A DNA stretch of 7,744 bases from Pseudomonadota bacterium (GTDB taxonomy: Bacteria > Pseudomonadota > Alphaproteobacteria > Rhizobiales > Xanthobacteraceae), in the NCBI GenBank assembly GCA_023405565.1, contig JAEXXW010000372.1:1-7744 (forward strand), given 5' to 3'. Below, in pieces: positions 5,622 to 7,744 of this stretch. The notes under the pieces were generated by a model that had not been told where the DNA came from, searched no databases, and worked only from the letters and a program-made list of their open reading frames with translations. The translations under genes and the position numbers were made by a program. The first letter of the stretch is position 1; the number at the start of each line of letters is the position of its first letter.

Positions 5622-6745
5622 CGGCACCGCTCCGCAACAACGATCCGATTACGGTCGAGGTGGCGTTGGCCGGTCGCGCCTACGACATCGTCATCGGTCG
5701 TGGTTTGCTGGCGGATCTTGGCCGGCGTGTCGCCGCGTTGCGGCCTGGCGCCCGCGTTGCAATCGTCACAGACGAAACCGTGGCGCGGCATCACCTGGCG
5801 ACTGCCGAAGTCTCGTTGAACGACGCCGGCATCACGACAAGCCGGATTCTGGTGGCTGCGGGCGAGGGCTCGAAAAGCTATCCCATCTTCGAGCGCGTCT
5901 GCGAGGAATTGATTGCGGCGCGTATCGAGCGCAACGATCTCATCGTCGCTCTGGGCGGTGGTGTGATCGGCGATCTCGCCGGCTTTGCTGCGTCGGCTGT
6001 TCGGCGCGGGCTCGACTTCGTGCAAGTGCCGACAACGCTGCTGGCGCAGGTGGATTCGTCGGTCGGCGGCAAGACCGGTATCAACTCGCGTCATGGCAAA
6101 AATCTCATCGGTGCGTTTCATCAGCCGATTCTCGTTGTCGCCGATACGGCGCTGCTCGATACGCTGCCAACCCGCATCATGCGCGCTGGTTATGCGGAAG
6201 TCGCCAAATACGGTCTGATCGGGGATGCCGATTTCTTCGCCTGGCTGGAAAGCAACTGGCGCGATGTGTTTGCCGGCGGTCCCGCCCGCGAACACGCGAT
6301 AGCCGTTAGTTGCCGGATGAAGGCGCAGGTCGTGGCGCGCGATGAGCGCGAGACCGGCGATCGCGCCTTGCTCAATCTTGGTCACACATTCGGTCATGCA
6401 TTGGAGGCGGCAGCCGGATTTTCCGACCGGCTGTATCACGGCGAAGCCGTCTCGGTCGGCATGGTGCTGGCCTTCGCATTTTCGGCGCGCCGCGGCTTGT
6501 GTTCGCAAGCCGATGCAGATCGCGTGGTCCGGCATCTTGCGGCTGTCGGCTTGCCAACGCGGATAGCGGACATTCAGGGCGAGAAGCCCAGTGTGGACCT
6601 GCTGCTGGATCTCATCGCCCAGGACAAGAAAGTGCGCCGGGGACGGCTGACCTTCATTTTGGCGCGCGGTATCGGCCGGAGCTTCATTGCTCCGGATATC
6701 GATATTGCCGATGTTCGAGACTTTCTGGACGATCAATTGCGCTGA
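5618..6745 (+). CDS. aroB: 3-dehydroquinate synthase
   Basis: Protein of 375 residues, normal for AroB. It converts 3-deoxy-D-arabino-heptulosonate 7-phosphate to 3-dehydroquinate, the second shikimate step, using NAD and a divalent metal. The N-terminal Rossmann-like part contains VTDETVA (about 50-56), GEGSKSYP and the NAD-binding [15 protein letters not shown] at 111-125, then [20 protein letters not shown] (137-156) and [10 protein letters not shown] (161-170). The C-terminal metal site shows Glu194 in [10 protein letters not shown], His256 in [11 protein letters not shown] and His274 in [10 protein letters not shown], all intact. The family is also represented by 2-deoxy-scyllo-inosose and aminodehydroquinate synthases, but pairing with aroK points to the primary pathway. 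The ATG overlaps the aroK stop by four bases. The next gene starts three bases after the stop, so the transcript probably continues. Confidence 0.97.
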   Translation: MTAPLRNNDPITVEVALAGRAYDIVIGRGLLADLGRRVAALRPGARVAIVTDETVARHHLATAEVSLNDAGITTSRILVAAGEGSKSYPIFERVCEELIAARIERNDLIVALGGGVIGDLAGFAASAVRRGLDFVQVPTTLLAQVDSSVGGKTGINSRHGKNLIGAFHQPILVVADTALLDTLPTRIMRAGYAEVAKYGLIGDADFFAWLESNWRDVFAGGPAREHAIAVSCRMKAQVVARDERETGDRALLNLGHTFGHALEAAAGFSDRLYHGEAVSVGMVLAFAFSARRGLCSQADADRVVRHLAAVGLPTRIADIQGEKPSVDLLLDLIAQDKKVRRGRLTFILARGIGRSFIAPDIDIADVRDFLDDQLR

Positions 6746-6748
6746 TCG

Positions 6749-7744
6749 ATGGACCTTCAAGACTGGCTGGCATTGCTGGCGATCCTGACCTGTCTTGCGC
6801 TGTCATGCTTTCTTTGCGGCAGTGAGACTGCGCTGACGACTTTGTCGCGTTCGCGCATGTTGCGCATGGAAAAGGCCGGTAATGCCAATGCGAGGATCGT
6901 CAACCGGCTGCTGGATGCGCGCGAGCGTCTGATTGGTGGGCTTCTGATTGCCAGGCATGTTGTCAATGTCGGCGCGGTGGTGCTGGCGACGGCGCTGATG
7001 CTGACCTGGTTCGGCAGGGTTGGCATTGTGTATGCCATCGTGGTGATGACGATAGTGATCACCGTCATCACAGATATTCTGCCGAAAGCTGTCGCGATCA
7101 ATGCCCCGGAACGCATCGCCCTGCTTGTTGTCCAGCCGGTGCGTTTCACCATTTGGGTTTTTGATCCGCTGCAGATCGTTATCGAATATTGCCTGTCGGT
7201 CCTCCTGGCCTGTTTCGGTGCACGCGCCGGCGAAAAGGTGTCGGTCCTGTCCGCGCGTGAAGAGCTGCGTGGTACGATCGATCTTCTTCATCGCAACGGC
7301 GCGGTCGAAAAGCAGGATCGCGATATGGTCGGCGGTGTTCTCGATCTTCGTAAACTCGAAGTGTCCGATGTGATGATCCATCGCACCGAGATGATCACGG
7401 TCTGCGCCGACGATGCGCCGGAAGATGTCGTGAAGGCTATTCTGGGTTTGCCTGTTACGCGCATCCCGCTCTGGAGCCGGCGGCCGGACAATTTCGTCGG
7501 CATCCTGCATGTGCGCGATTTGCTCGTTGCCGTACAGGAGGCCAGCGGCCAGCTATCGAAGATCGATGTCGTATCGCTGGCGCGTCCGCCGTGGTTCGTG
7601 CCGACAGTAAGGCCGTTGATCGAGCAGTTGAAAGCATTCCGCCGTCGCAAGACGCCGCTGGCGCTGGTCGTCGATGAATATGGCGAGGTCATGGGGCTGG
7701 TGACGCTCGAGGATATCCTTGAGGAGATCGTCGGCGATATCGCG
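6749..7744 (+). CDS. CorC/HlyC-family DUF21 plus CBS-domain membrane protein, 3' end cut by window
   Basis: The frame is open from ATG 6749 through the last base (332 codons), so the C-terminus is missing. Residues 1 to about 160 form the DUF21 (CNNM) membrane domain with hydrophobic segments near 5-24, 61-87, 92-112 and 125-157. An intracellular CBS pair follows: first near 206-265 (VSDVMIHRTEMITV ... VTRIPLW ... FVGILHVRDLL), second near 282-332 (RRKTPLALVVDEYGEVMGLV ... EDILEEIVGDI). A CorC_HlyC transporter-associated domain would be expected beyond the edge. Family members are linked to magnesium/cobalt efflux and resistance; haemolysin is an old label. Two conserved DUF21 core motifs deviate: the usual GNN-x-VN reads ARHVVN (68-73), and E-x-L-P-K reads DILPK (109-113), while SETA (25-28) is intact. 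Start spacing of three bases after aroB suggests coupling; no Shine-Dalgarno is evident. Confidence 0.9.
   Translation, partial: MDLQDWLALLAILTCLALSCFLCGSETALTTLSRSRMLRMEKAGNANARIVNRLLDARERLIGGLLIARHVVNVGAVVLATALMLTWFGRVGIVYAIVVMTIVITVITDILPKAVAINAPERIALLVVQPVRFTIWVFDPLQIVIEYCLSVLLACFGARAGEKVSVLSAREELRGTIDLLHRNGAVEKQDRDMVGGVLDLRKLEVSDVMIHRTEMITVCADDAPEDVVKAILGLPVTRIPLWSRRPDNFVGILHVRDLLVAVQEASGQLSKIDVVSLARPPWFVPTVRPLIEQLKAFRRRKTPLALVVDEYGEVMGLVTLEDILEEIVGDIA

Noticed and set aside
5495..6760. Minus-strand open frame of 421 codons opposite aroB
   Set aside because: It is a shadow of aroK/aroB with a Gln/Arg/His-rich composition typical of antisense frames.

Overview
The window looks like ordinary chromosomal housekeeping DNA from an alphaproteobacterium, most likely in the Hyphomicrobiales (Bradyrhizobium, Rhodopseudomonas or Afipia-like). 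This is inferred from protein style (AccA beginning MRSYLDFEKP, a XerD of about 320 residues, a lipoprotein-type YkuD protein with a long Pro/Ala-rich tail), moderately high G+C with GC-rich third positions, and the gene order accA / xerD / small membrane protein / aroK / aroB / CorC-like, which I recall as conserved in this order. I could not run a search to confirm the taxon.

Layout. Positions 109-696 (+) encode a ribosome-associated factor of the HPF/RaiA family carrying a cold-shock-like C-terminal domain. A possible divergent partial ORF runs off the left edge. A long imperfect hairpin (732-797) separates the ribosome factor from the convergent L,D-transpeptidase lipoprotein (804-2375, -). 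Upstream of the latter on the same strand are accA (2616-3572, -), xerD (3698-4666, -) and a 49-residue single-pass membrane protein (4687-4836, -) not previously listed because of its size. A divergent intergenic region (4837-5006) separates this leftward group from a rightward operon: aroK (5007-5621), aroB (5618-6745, ATGA overlap) and a DUF21/CBS-domain CorC-type membrane protein (6749 onward, cut by the window end).

Function. aroK and aroB provide two shikimate-pathway steps and are probably translationally coupled. accA supplies one carboxyltransferase subunit for the first step of fatty-acid synthesis. XerD resolves chromosome dimers. The YkuD protein should act on periplasmic peptidoglycan or its attached proteins. 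The HPF-like protein should act on idle ribosomes. No mobile element, CRISPR array, tRNA, rRNA or defence cassette was seen.

I found no convincing undescribed multi-gene system. The points most worth a second look are the RaiA plus cold-shock fusion, the long hairpin between convergent genes, the overlooked 49-residue gene, a palindrome over a candidate accA promoter, and the unusual substitutions in the DUF21 core of the CorC-like protein.
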